Shown in pieces: positions 49,831 to 58,199 of a stretch of DNA of 64,000 nucleotides. The translations under genes were made by a program, and so were the position numbers. The stretch's first letter is position 1. Each line of letters begins with the position of its first letter. Below the pieces are notes generated by a model that searched no databases, was not told the DNA's origin, and saw only the letters and a list, made by a program, of their open reading frames with translations. This DNA comes from Iamia sp035765045 (GTDB lineage: Bacteria > Actinomycetota > Acidimicrobiia > Acidimicrobiales > Iamiaceae): positions 5,611 through 69,610 of the forward strand of contig DASTYI010000139.1 in NCBI GenBank assembly GCA_035765045.1, in the 5' to 3' direction.

Positions 49831-49990
49831 CCGCGACCCAGGGCCCACAAGAACGCCTTCTTGTGCCCCACAGGTCGCGGATCCGCGACCCAGGGCCCAC
49901 AGGAACCGGTTCTTGTGGGGGTGGGGTCGCGGTCTGGGGTTCTTGTGGGGTGGAGGGTGCGGAAGCGCGACGTCAGGGCACGAGAAGCCG
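49831..49990. repeat. Second cluster of hairpin repeats with CGCGACC/GGTCGCG stems
   Basis: Two adjacent hairpins: CCGCGACC (49831-49838)/GGTCGCGG (49873-49880) with an inner CACAAGAA/TTCTTGTG stem, and CCGCGACC (49883-49890)/GGTCGCGG (49925-49932) with an inner near-palindrome centred on GAACCGGTTC. A decayed third unit, GCGACGTCAGGGCACGAGAA, begins near 49967. The outer stem and the inner AGAA(C)/(G)TTCT match the cluster at 20735. It starts 5 bases after the metalloprotease stop and ends before the lysR gene's stop. Confidence 0.75.
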
Positions 49991-50031
49991 GCGGCGGGAG
50001 GCGGAGGCCCTGCGCCGAGCGCCCGTGGGGG

Positions 50032-50937
50032 TCACGACGTCGGAGCCGGCGACCCGCCGGGGTGGACGGTGCGGAGGGCGGTGAGGAACCAACCGATGGC
50101 GCGGTCCCCCGTGGCGGAGGCGGCCCAGTGGAGGTCGTGGCCGACGGGGGTCACGGCGTCGGGCAGCCCGAGGGCGCGGACGCCCGGGTGGACGGTCCCG
50201 CTCGGGACGAAGCCCACGAGCTGGGTCTCGGCCACGACGGCGGGGACGAGGGCGGCGGTGGTGAGCGCCACGCCGATGGTCCGGGTGAGGCCGTGGTTCG
50301 TCAGGGCGACCCCGACGGCGGTGTCGATCCCGGTGCCGGCGACCGTGGCGTGGGGCCACCGGGCGAGCTCGGCGAGGCCGACGGCGCCGTCCTCGCCGGC
50401 TTCGAGGGGGTGGTCGAGGGTCACGATCGCCTGCCACGAGATGGGGAGCAGTGGCGCCGAGCACAGGTCGCCGACGAGGCGGCCGGGCACGCTGACGGCG
50501 GCGTCGAGCGTCCCGGCGGTGAGGGCGGCGACGGTGTCGTCGTCGAGGCGGTGCAGCTCGAGGCTCGCCATCGGGGCGTGTTCGGCGAGGTGCCGGAGCA
50601 GCGGAGCGCACAGGAGCGGAGCGAGGGCGTCCGGCAGCGCGAGGGTGAAGCGGCGGGGCGTCGTCGCCGGGTCGAAGGCGCCGGGGGCGATGCGGGTGCG
50701 CACGCGGTGCATGACCTCGTGGACCTCGACCGCGAGCCGCTCACCCTCCGGCGTCGGCCGCATCGCGGCGCCGTCCCGGACGAGGATGGGGTCGCCGAGC
50801 GCGGTGCGGAGCCGAGACAGGGCATGGCTGACGGCGGGTTGGCTGAGGTGCAGCCGCTCCGCCGCCCGGGTCACGCTGCGCTCGGCCAGGACGGCGTCGA
50901 GGACCCGGAGCAGGTTGAGGTCCAGGTCCGTGTCCAC
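50032..50937 (-). CDS. LysR-family transcriptional regulator
   Basis: 301 residues. The N-terminal winged helix-turn-helix LNLLRVLDAVLAERSVTRAAERLHLSQPAVSHALSRLR (about 7-44) is clear. The rest is the two-part effector-binding domain (about 88-301). The divergent neighbour is a sulfatase, and LysR proteins usually control the divergent gene in response to its substrate or product. Start GTG 50937, 6 bases after TAGTCT. A LysR-type palindrome lies between the two starts. Confidence 0.92.
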   Translation of the reverse strand: MDTDLDLNLLRVLDAVLAERSVTRAAERLHLSQPAVSHALSRLRTALGDPILVRDGAAMRPTPEGERLAVEVHEVMHRVRTRIAPGAFDPATTPRRFTLALPDALAPLLCAPLLRHLAEHAPMASLELHRLDDDTVAALTAGTLDAAVSVPGRLVGDLCSAPLLPISWQAIVTLDHPLEAGEDGAVGLAELARWPHATVAGTGIDTAVGVALTNHGLTRTIGVALTTAALVPAVVAETQLVGFVPSGTVHPGVRALGLPDAVTPVGHDLHWAASATGDRAIGWFLTALRTVHPGGSPAPTS

Positions 50938-50943
50938 GGTCCG

Positions 50944-50979
50944 AGACTATGCAGCGTCTGCATGGCCATCGTGCAGACG
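50944..50979. promoter_or_regulatory. LysR-type operator and divergent promoters
   Basis: CGTCTGCA (50955-50962) and TGCAGACG (50972-50979) are perfect inverted arms, with a T-N11-A-like centre between them. On the minus strand TAGTCT (50949-50944) is 6 bases before the lysR GTG. On the plus strand TATGCA (50948-50953) is 8 bases before the sulfatase ATG at 50962. The operator thus overlaps the sulfatase start codon. Confidence 0.6.
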
Positions 50980-53271
50980 GATCAGTTCCCGCTGGCCCCC
51001 GACGTCGCGACACTGCAGTCCGTGATGGAGCAGATCGTCGAGCCAGGCTTCGGTGGGGTCATCGGGCCGACCGTGAGCGAGTCGGTCCCGTGGTGGCCGG
51101 CCCCGACCGAGCGGGGCGATCGGCCCAACGTGGTCGTCATCGTGCTCGACGACGTGGGCTTCGCCCAGCTCGGCTGCTACGGCAGCGACATCGACACCCC
51201 CCACTCCGATGCCCTCGCCGCGGAGGGCGTTCGCCTGTCGAACCTGCACGTGACGCCGCTGTGCTCGCCGACCCGGGCCTGCCTGCTCACCGGTCGCAAC
51301 CACCACACCGTGGGCATGAGCATGATCACCGGCTTCCCGTCGGGGTTTCCCAACGGGCGGGAGCAGGTCACCGACCGTGCGGCCATGCTGCCCGCGCACC
51401 TGCGGGCCGCGGGCTACGGGACCTACGCCGTGGGCAAGTGGCACCTGGGGCCCATGCACGAGATCAACCCGGCGGGCCCCTTCGACCACTGGCCGCTGGC
51501 CCACGGCTTCGACCGGTTCTACGGCTTCCTCGCCGGTGAGACCGACCAGTTCCGGCCCAACCTGGTCCAGGACAACGGCTTCCTCGAACGGCCGCCAGGA
51601 CCGGGCTACCACCTGAGCGAGGACCTGACCGACAAGGCGATCGAGATGGTCGCCAGCCACCGGTCCGGTGCCCCTCACCGGCCCTTCTTCCTCTACCTCG
51701 CCTACGGTGCCTGCCACGGCCCTCACCAGGTGCCCGACGCGTACCTCGACACCCACCGGGGTCGCTACGACGACGGGTGGGACGTCGTGCGCGAGCGTTG
51801 GTACCGACGCCAGCTCGAGCTCGGCGTCATCCCCCCCGGTACGAAGCTGCCGCCCTCGAACCCCGGGGTCCCGGCGTGGGACGACGTCCCCGTGGCCGAC
51901 CGAGACCTCTTCGTCCGCTACCAGGAGCTCTTCGCCGCCTTCCTCCACCACACCGATGCCCAGATCGGTCGGCTGCTCGCCGCCCTCGAGCGGCTCGACG
52001 CCCGCGACGACACCATCGTCGTCCTCGTCTCCGACAACGGCGCCGCCGGGGAGGGCGGCCAGGGCGGCGCCTGGAACGAGCTGCTGTCCCTCAACGGCAT
52101 CGCCACCGGCGCCGACGACTCGCGCGCCCACCTCGACGTCCTGGGCGGACCCGACAGCTATCCGATCTACCCGACGGCCTGGGCCCAGGTCGGCAACACC
52201 CCGTGCAAGTGGTACAAGCACCACACCTTCGGCGGCGGCGTCCGGGCCCCGATGATCGTCAACTGGCCCCAGGCGCTGACCCGCCGGGGCGAGGTCGAGG
52301 GCGGCTTCGCCCACGCCGTGGACCTCGTGCCCACCCTGCTGGAGGCCTGCCGGGTGGAACCGGCGCCGGTGGTCGGCGGGGTGGAGCAGCTCCCGATCGC
52401 GGGGACGTCGTTCCTCGGGCGCCTTCTGGGTGAGGACAGCGGACCGACCCCGCCACGCACGCAGTACTTCGAGATGGGCGGACACCGCGGCATCTACCAC
52501 GACGGTTGGAAGGCCACCACCATGCACGCCTCGGGAACGCCCTTCGCCGAGGACCGTTGGGAGCTGTACCACCTCGACCAGGACTTCTCCGAGCACGACG
52601 ACCTGGCCGACGCCGAACCTGACCGCCTGCGTCGCATGGTCGACCTGTGGTGGGCCGAGGCCGGCCGCTACGGCGTCGCCCCCCTCGACGACCGGTTCCT
52701 CGAGCGGGCGCTCTCACGACAGGGCCACCCCGACCACGGCGTCACCCGCTTCGTCCTCTACCGAGGCACCCGCAGGATCAGCGAGGCCGCGGCCCCCGAG
52801 CTCCACGGCGGACCCTTTCGCATCCGGGTCGACGTGCGCGACCTCGCCCCCGACCACGAGGGGGTGCTGCTGGCCTACGGCGGACGGTTCGCCGGCTTCG
52901 CGCTGCGGGTGCGCAGCGGCCGGCTCGAGCTCCTGCACCGCGGGCTCGATGGGTCGACCCGGTCCACCGTGACCGGCCCGCTCACCGTCGGCGACCACGA
53001 GCTGGGCCTCGACTGGGAGCCTGACGGGATGACGGAGGCGGCGGTCGCCCTCGTGGTCGACGGCGTCACGACGGCACGAGGTCGGGTCGAGTCGGTCGCG
53101 CCGTACTACGCCGGCGGGAACGGCATCGAGGTCGGATCCAACCGCCTCTCGCCCATCGACGGCTCCGACGGCACCTCGACGGACTTCACCGGCGACTTCC
53201 GCACCGTCACCATCGAGCTCGCATCCGAGCCGGTCGCCCCGACGATCGAACGAGCGCTGGCCGCCGACTGA
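50962..53271 (+). CDS. Type I sulfatase (arylsulfatase-like)
   Basis: 769 residues, large for the family. The metal-binding VIVLDDVGFAQLGCYGS (about 59-75), the formylglycine motif CSPTR (Cys101), the Ca-ligand AVGKWHLG (about 143-150) and VSDNGAAGEGG (about 353) are intact. Sulfatases of this type need their Cys oxidised to formylglycine; no modifying enzyme is in the window. The C-terminal 170 residues form a beta-rich extra domain seen in large arylsulfatases. There is no signal peptide, so a cytoplasmic alkyl- or arylsulfate is likely. ATG 50962 fits the TATGCA box; a later GTG is possible. Confidence 0.88.
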   Translation: MAIVQTDQFPLAPDVATLQSVMEQIVEPGFGGVIGPTVSESVPWWPAPTERGDRPNVVVIVLDDVGFAQLGCYGSDIDTPHSDALAAEGVRLSNLHVTPLCSPTRACLLTGRNHHTVGMSMITGFPSGFPNGREQVTDRAAMLPAHLRAAGYGTYAVGKWHLGPMHEINPAGPFDHWPLAHGFDRFYGFLAGETDQFRPNLVQDNGFLERPPGPGYHLSEDLTDKAIEMVASHRSGAPHRPFFLYLAYGACHGPHQVPDAYLDTHRGRYDDGWDVVRERWYRRQLELGVIPPGTKLPPSNPGVPAWDDVPVADRDLFVRYQELFAAFLHHTDAQIGRLLAALERLDARDDTIVVLVSDNGAAGEGGQGGAWNELLSLNGIATGADDSRAHLDVLGGPDSYPIYPTAWAQVGNTPCKWYKHHTFGGGVRAPMIVNWPQALTRRGEVEGGFAHAVDLVPTLLEACRVEPAPVVGGVEQLPIAGTSFLGRLLGEDSGPTPPRTQYFEMGGHRGIYHDGWKATTMHASGTPFAEDRWELYHLDQDFSEHDDLADAEPDRLRRMVDLWWAEAGRYGVAPLDDRFLERALSRQGHPDHGVTRFVLYRGTRRISEAAAPELHGGPFRIRVDVRDLAPDHEGVLLAYGGRFAGFALRVRSGRLELLHRGLDGSTRSTVTGPLTVGDHELGLDWEPDGMTEAAVALVVDGVTTARGRVESVAPYYAGGNGIEVGSNRLSPIDGSDGTSTDFTGDFRTVTIELASEPVAPTIERALAAD

Positions 53272-53354
53272 GGGCTGCGACGAGCGACGCACCGGGGGCG
53301 ACCCCGGGGGACGGGACCGCCCACGGCGATAGCGAACCGGTCCGGTGACCAGAT

Positions 53355-53374
53355 CCCGCCCGAGTCGGGGCGGG
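53355..53374. terminator. Hairpin between convergent genes
   Basis: CCCGCCC (53355-53361) and GGGCGGG (53368-53374) form a 7-bp stem in the 112-base gap between the sulfatase and the convergent MFS gene. No T tract. Confidence 0.35.
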
Positions 53375-53383
53375 CCGGCAGGC

Positions 53384-55039
53384 CTAGTGGCGGATGGGGG
53401 GTGGCGGGGGGGCCGGGGCGAAGGTGGTGGGGTCGCGGCGGGGGGCGATCTCGGTGTCGTCCTCGGGGCGGTCCGACGGGTCCCGGGCCACCCGGGTCGG
53501 GTCGTCGGGACCGGCCGGGCGGGGCGCCTTGCGCAGCGACGGCCGCCCCCGGCGACCACGGACCGCCGGTGTGCCCTCGGCCGGGGTCATGCCCACGCCG
53601 ATGCCGGGGCCGGCCCGCCGCACCGGTGGCTCGGTGCCCACGGGGACCGCGGTCACCTCGACCTCGCGCTGGCCGTCGCCCCGGGTGCGGACCCGGGTGA
53701 TCAGCGACATGGTGGAGTCGCGGACCCGGGTCTTGGCCTTGGCCTGGGCCTGGGTCATCGCCTGGTCGATCAGGACCGCCTGGCGGCCGAACTCCGAGTC
53801 GGTCATGCCGGTCCGATGGCGCCAGGCGGCCAGGCCGACGATGTAGGAGAAGGCGGCGAAGCCCGACACCAGGGCCACGGCCAGGAACGACAACCGCAGC
53901 TCGCTCAGCGGGATCAGCCCGAGCATCGAGCCGAGCACCCAGATCAGCTGGAAGCGGGTCTCGAACTTGGCGAACAACCGCCCCCGGTTGGCGTCGGGGG
54001 CGTCGCGCTGGACGATCGAGTCGAAGGCCAGCTTGCCGGCCGTCGAGGCGACGCCGACCGCGGCGCCGAGCAGGCCGGCGCCGACCGGCCCACCCATCAC
54101 CGTGGCCAGCACGCCCACCCCGACGGTGAGCACGAGCACCCCGATCAGCATCCGCTCCTCGGGCCAGGCCTGGCGCAGCTTGGGGGCCAGCACCGAGCCC
54201 AGCAGCGTGCCGCCCACGCTGACGGCGGCGATGAAGCCGAAGGCGACCAGCTCCTTCGTCTCGCGGAAGTGGAAGGCGAAGTACAGGGTGAGGAAGCCGA
54301 CGATGCCCCGCAGCAGGCCGATGCCACCGGCGGCGAGCAGCACGCCGACGCTGCGCAGCTCGGCCTTCTCCTCCGGGGTGGCCGAGGTGGGGGCGACCGC
54401 CACCTTGGGGATCCGCAGGGCCAGCCCGGCGCAGACGGCGAAGCCGCACACGGCCAGGGCCAGCGGGGCCGACGGGTTGTCGTCGAAGATCTTGAACAGC
54501 AGGGCGGCGGGGGCGGCGCCGACGAAGCCCATGATCCCGGACAGGAGCTGGAGCTTGGAGTTGGCCTCGACCAGCTCCTCGTCGCTGGCCACCACGCCGG
54601 GCACGAGCGACGAGCGGGCGATGCCGTAGGCCTTCTGGAGCACCAGTATGGCGAAGGCGGCCGGGTACAGCAGGAGGGTGTCGGCCCGGCCGATCAGGGC
54701 GAAGCAGAGGGCGCCGCGGGCGATGGCGGTGCCGATGACCACCCAGCGCCGCCCGCTGCGGGCCCGGTCGAGCGCCGGGCCGATCAGCGGGGCGACCACG
54801 GCGAACGGCGCCATGGTCAGCAGCAGATAGAGGAAGACCTTGCCCCGGGCGTCCGAGGTGGCGGCGCCGAAGAAGATGGTGCCGGCCAGGGCGGCGGCGA
54901 CCATGGCGTCGGTGGCGGTCGAGGCGGCGTGGGTGCGGGCCAGCCGCATGAACGGGGTGATGTGGAACGCGGCGTTGGGCTGGCCCGTGTCCCCGCTGCC
55001 CGGGGTCCGCAAGGGGCGCCAGCCGCCCTCGTCTTCCAC
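53384..55039 (-). CDS. MFS transporter
   Basis: 551 residues, with about 12 membrane helices between residues 40 and 435. The DRARSGRRWVV loop (about 95) resembles the cytoplasmic loop 2-3 motif of the major facilitator family. The C-terminal 110 residues are cytoplasmic, Arg/Pro-rich and disordered, which is unusual for a plain exporter. The substrate is unknown. GTG 55039 is chosen rather than the upstream ATG because TAGCAT lies exactly 7 bases before it. Confidence 0.8.
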   Translation of the reverse strand: MEDEGGWRPLRTPGSGDTGQPNAAFHITPFMRLARTHAASTATDAMVAAALAGTIFFGAATSDARGKVFLYLLLTMAPFAVVAPLIGPALDRARSGRRWVVIGTAIARGALCFALIGRADTLLLYPAAFAILVLQKAYGIARSSLVPGVVASDEELVEANSKLQLLSGIMGFVGAAPAALLFKIFDDNPSAPLALAVCGFAVCAGLALRIPKVAVAPTSATPEEKAELRSVGVLLAAGGIGLLRGIVGFLTLYFAFHFRETKELVAFGFIAAVSVGGTLLGSVLAPKLRQAWPEERMLIGVLVLTVGVGVLATVMGGPVGAGLLGAAVGVASTAGKLAFDSIVQRDAPDANRGRLFAKFETRFQLIWVLGSMLGLIPLSELRLSFLAVALVSGFAAFSYIVGLAAWRHRTGMTDSEFGRQAVLIDQAMTQAQAKAKTRVRDSTMSLITRVRTRGDGQREVEVTAVPVGTEPPVRRAGPGIGVGMTPAEGTPAVRGRRGRPSLRKAPRPAGPDDPTRVARDPSDRPEDDTEIAPRRDPTTFAPAPPPPPIRH

Positions 55040-55046
55040 CCCGCCC

Positions 55047-55052
55047 ATGCTA
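55047..55052 (-). promoter_or_regulatory. Leaderless-type -10 box TAGCAT
   Basis: On the minus strand TAGCAT ends 7 bases before the GTG at 55039. The ATG that could also start the gene lies inside the box itself, so the GTG is the better start. Confidence 0.55.
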
Positions 55053-55189
55053 CGACCCCCCTGCGACAGGGCCGTGGCGGGGCGGGGTCCGAACATCGGC
55101 GCCGCCCCTTCCCCGCCCTCCCGGTGCGACACCGGACCCGGTGGGCGACGACGCAGGCGGGCGGACCGGGGGAGGCGGCGCGGCGCTCG

Positions 55190-55450
55190 TCAGGGGCGGG
55201 GGGCGAGGCGGCGGGCGGTGTGGAGGGCGGTGACGAGGGCGACGGCGACGACGGCGCCGACCAGGAGGTTGGCGACGGCGAGCCAGGCACCGCCGACGAA
55301 CGTGGCCGCCGACCAGCCGTCGAGGGCGGCGACGACCACACCCCAGGCCACGGTGGCGAGCGCCGCCACCAGCACGCCGTGGGGCCGGGTCGCCCGCGGG
55401 AGGCACAGCGGCCCGACCAGCAGGCCGACGACGATCATCGTGGGGATCAC
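55190..55450 (-). CDS. Small membrane protein
   Basis: 86 residues. Three hydrophobic stretches are visible: TMIVVGLLVGPLCL (about 4-17), GVLVAALATVAWGVVVAAL (about 25-43) and FVGGAWLAVANLLVGAVVAVALVTAL (about 51-76). No family recognised. It starts 25 bases after the regX3 stop on the same strand and could be the last gene of the phosphate-regulon operon, but nothing in it points to phosphate. Confidence 0.6.
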   Translation of the reverse strand: MIPTMIVVGLLVGPLCLPRATRPHGVLVAALATVAWGVVVAALDGWSAATFVGGAWLAVANLLVGAVVAVALVTALHTARRLAPRP

Positions 55451-55475
55451 GGCGGCCAGCCTCCCACGACCGGGC

Positions 55476-56180
55476 CTACGCCGCGTACTTGTAGCCGAGG
55501 CCGCGGATGGTGGTGATGTGGACCGGGTTGGCGGGGTCGGGCTCGACCTTGGCCCGGAGGCGCTTGATGTGGACGTCGAGGGTCTTGGTGTCGCCCACGT
55601 AGTCGTGGCCCCAGATCCGGTCGATCAGGGTGTCGCGGGTGAGGACCCGACCGGCGTGCTCGAGGAGCAGGGCCAGCAGCTCGAACTCCTTGAGCGGGAG
55701 GTTGACCGCCTCGCCCCGGATGACGACCTCGTGGCGGGCCGGGTCGAGCTGGACGTCGCCGACCACGAGGGCCTCGGCGCTGGGCTCGGGCAGGGCGTCG
55801 GCGACCCCGGGAGACCGGCGCAGCACGGCCCGCATCCGGGCCACCAGCTCGCGCAGGCGGTACGGCTTGGTGACGTAGTCGTCGGCACCGACCTCCAGGC
55901 CCACGACGGTGTCGATCTCGGCCCCCTTGGCCGTCACCATGATGATCGGGACCTTCGACCGGCTCCGCAGCTCGCGGCAGACGTCGATGCCCGAGACCTT
56001 GGGCAGCATCACGTCGAGCAGCACGAGGTCGGGGCGAACGACGTCGAAGAGGTCGAGGGCCTGGGCCCCGTCCCGGGCCACCTGGACCCGGAAGCCCTCG
56101 CGGGCCAGGCCCACGGTCAGGGCGTCGACGAAGCTGTCCTCGTCCTCGACGACGAGGATCGTGGTGGGGGCGCTGGTCAT
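55476..56180 (-). CDS. regX3: Phosphate response regulator RegX3/PhoB
   Basis: 234 residues. The receiver domain (about 7-120) has the acidic pair VEDED, the phospho-acceptor Asp in LLDVMLPKVSG (about 56), Thr in MVTAKG (about 84) and Lys in VTKPYRL (about 106). The OmpR-type winged-helix DNA-binding domain (about 135-232) ends VHITTIRGLGYKY. With SenX3 it activates phosphate-starvation genes by binding PHO boxes. Its ATG overlaps the senX3 stop (ATGA). Confidence 0.93.
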   Translation of the reverse strand: MTSAPTTILVVEDEDSFVDALTVGLAREGFRVQVARDGAQALDLFDVVRPDLVLLDVMLPKVSGIDVCRELRSRSKVPIIMVTAKGAEIDTVVGLEVGADDYVTKPYRLRELVARMRAVLRRSPGVADALPEPSAEALVVGDVQLDPARHEVVIRGEAVNLPLKEFELLALLLEHAGRVLTRDTLIDRIWGHDYVGDTKTLDVHIKRLRAKVEPDPANPVHITTIRGLGYKYAA

Positions 56181-57379
56181 GCACTCCTCCTGGGAGCGGT
56201 GGGATCGTCGGCGTCGCCCCCGGTGGCGCCGCCGACGGCGACGGGTCCCGGGCCGGCCGGGACGTGGACGGTGAAGGTCGAGCCCTGGCCCTCGATCGAG
56301 CGCACGGTGACCTCGCCCTCGTGGTTGGCGACGACGTGGCGCACGATGGCCAGGCCGAGGCCGGTGCCGCCGGTGTCGCGGCTGCGGGCCCGGTCGACGC
56401 GGTAGAAGCGCTCGAAGATCCGCTCGATGTCGCGGGCGGGGATGCCGAGGCCGTGGTCCTCGACCTCGATGGCCACTGTGGTGCCGTCGGAGGCGGCCCG
56501 GACCTCGACCGTCGAGCCCGGGCTGGAGTACTTGACGGCGTTGTCGAGCAGGTTGGCCACGGCCGAGACCAGCTGGCGGCGGTCGCCCCAGGCCGAGACC
56601 CGGGTCGACACCTCGCGCACCCGGATGGCGATCTCGGACAGCTCGGCGGCCGGGCGGATGCGGTCGGCGGCCTCCTCGAGCACGAGGTGGACGGCGACGG
56701 GCTGGCGCACGTTCTCGGCCCCGGCCTCGATCCGGCTCAGCTCGAGCAGGTCGTCGATGGTCCGGCTGACCCGGAACGACTCGTTGACGACGCGCTCGGT
56801 GAGCCGGTGGGCGACGTCGGGGTCGGGCTCGGCCAGCAGCGTCTCGGCGAGGAGGCCGATGGCGCCGACCGGGGTCTTGAGCTCGTGGCTCAGGTTGGCG
56901 ACGAAGTCCCGCCGCACCGCCTCCAGCCGGCGGGCCTCGGTGATGTCGTCGATGACGACGAGGGCGCCGCGGGGCAGCGGCCGGGCGATCACCTCGACCA
57001 CCCGGGGCGGCGGGCCGAAGAGCTCGATGGTGCGCGTCCCCCCGGTGCCGGCGATGGCGGCGGCGGCGAGCTCGTCGACCGCCCCGCTGACCAGGGCCTC
57101 GCCGTGGCGGGCGGCGGCGACGTCGCGGGCGGCGCGGTTGCGGGCCACGACCGAGCCGGCGGCGTCGACGACGACGACGCCCTGGGGCACGGCGTCGAGG
57201 CCGGCGCGCAGCTGGCGGACCACGTCCTCGGAGGCGGCCAGCCGGCGCGAGGCGTCGTCCCGGCCGCGGACCAGGTCGGGGACGCGGGCGGCCTCGGCCC
57301 GGGCCGCCCGCAGGCGGACGGCGAGGACCACGACGGCGACCAGGAGGGCGGCGGCCAGCAGGCCCAGGGCGCCGGCCAC
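56177..57379 (-). CDS. senX3: Phosphate sensor histidine kinase SenX3/PhoR
   Basis: 400 residues. One N-terminal helix (GLLAAALLVAVVVLAVRL, about 5-22), then a PAS-like domain (about 55-150), HisKA with the phospho-accepting His in VANLSHELKTPVGAIGLLAE (about 165) and the ATPase domain with LLDNAVKYSSPG (N box, about 287), VEDHGLGIP (G1) and GTGLGLAIVRH (G2). It senses phosphate through the Pst transporter and PhoU, not a periplasmic ligand domain. It is directly downstream of surE and coupled to regX3. Confidence 0.93.
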   Translation of the reverse strand: MAGALGLLAAALLVAVVVLAVRLRAARAEAARVPDLVRGRDDASRRLAASEDVVRQLRAGLDAVPQGVVVVDAAGSVVARNRAARDVAAARHGEALVSGAVDELAAAAIAGTGGTRTIELFGPPPRVVEVIARPLPRGALVVIDDITEARRLEAVRRDFVANLSHELKTPVGAIGLLAETLLAEPDPDVAHRLTERVVNESFRVSRTIDDLLELSRIEAGAENVRQPVAVHLVLEEAADRIRPAAELSEIAIRVREVSTRVSAWGDRRQLVSAVANLLDNAVKYSSPGSTVEVRAASDGTTVAIEVEDHGLGIPARDIERIFERFYRVDRARSRDTGGTGLGLAIVRHVVANHEGEVTVRSIEGQGSTFTVHVPAGPGPVAVGGATGGDADDPTAPRRSA

Positions 57380-57380
57380 G

Positions 57381-58199
57381 TCAGGCCGTCTCCCCCGGGG
57401 GGGCCGGGCGGAGGCGCCGGTCGGCGGCCCGGGCGACCAGGCGCCGGTCGATCTCGGCGGCGGCCGGCTGCCAGTCGTCGGCCCGGATGCCGGCCAGGCA
57501 GGTGACGGCGACGTAGCCGGCGGTGACCAGGGCGGTGTCGGAGTCGGGCGGGAGCTCGACCCCGGCCTCGACCAGCGTGAGCTCCAGCACGCCGTCGTCG
57601 TGGGCCTTGAGGGCGGCCCGGACGGTGCCGAAGGGCGCCAGCGAGGCCCAGCGCGAGCCCCGCACGTCCTCGATCGGCCCGGTGGGGACGTTGACGTTGA
57701 GCACCGTCTTGGCCGGGGCCGTGCGCAGCCACTCGACGGCGGCGGCGCCGACCTCGGCGGCGGCCCGGTAGGTGGCGGTGCCGTCGTCGTCGATGCCGAC
57801 CGACACGGCCACCGCCGAGACCCCGAGGTTGGCGCCGGTGAGGGCGGCGCCGACGGTGCCCGAGTGGAGGACGGCCCGACCGGTGTTGTTCCCCGGGTTG
57901 ATGCCCGAGGCGACGATGTCGGGCGGGTCGCCGAAGCCGCCCAGCCGGGCCGCCATCACGCACAGGGCGGGCGGGCCGGCGAGGGCGAAGGCGGCGATGT
58001 GCTCGGCGCCGGGGATGGTCGCCGGGGTGGTGTGGAGGTCCGAGCGGCGCCCGAGGTCGCCGATGGCGGCGCCGTAGCCGCTGTGGTCCCGGTCGGGGGC
58101 GACGACGAGGACGTCGTGGCCGTCGTCGTCGAGGGCGGTGGCCAGGGCGTGGAGGCCCGGCGCCTCGATGCCGTCGTCGTTGGTGACCAGGATCCGCAT
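57381..58199 (-). CDS. surE: 5'/3'-nucleotidase SurE
   Basis: 272 residues. The metal ligands are in LVTNDDGIEAPG (Asp8, Asp9) and SGINPGNNTG (Asn97-98), and APDRDHSGYG (about 35-44) is the conserved Ser loop. SurE removes phosphate from nucleoside 5'- or 3'-monophosphates and short polyphosphate. In this operon it could help recover phosphate. It starts just after phoU ends, without a gap. Confidence 0.93.
   Translation of the reverse strand: MRILVTNDDGIEAPGLHALATALDDDGHDVLVVAPDRDHSGYGAAIGDLGRRSDLHTTPATIPGAEHIAAFALAGPPALCVMAARLGGFGDPPDIVASGINPGNNTGRAVLHSGTVGAALTGANLGVSAVAVSVGIDDDGTATYRAAAEVGAAAVEWLRTAPAKTVLNVNVPTGPIEDVRGSRWASLAPFGTVRAALKAHDDGVLELTLVEAGVELPPDSDTALVTAGYVAVTCLAGIRADDWQPAAAEIDRRLVARAADRRLRPAPPGETA

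Noticed and set aside
49950..53340. LysR-sulfatase region as a recent transfer by base composition
   Set aside because: The region looked slightly less GC-rich by eye and is next to repeats, but I could not compute composition and the genes are chromosomal types, so I do not claim it.
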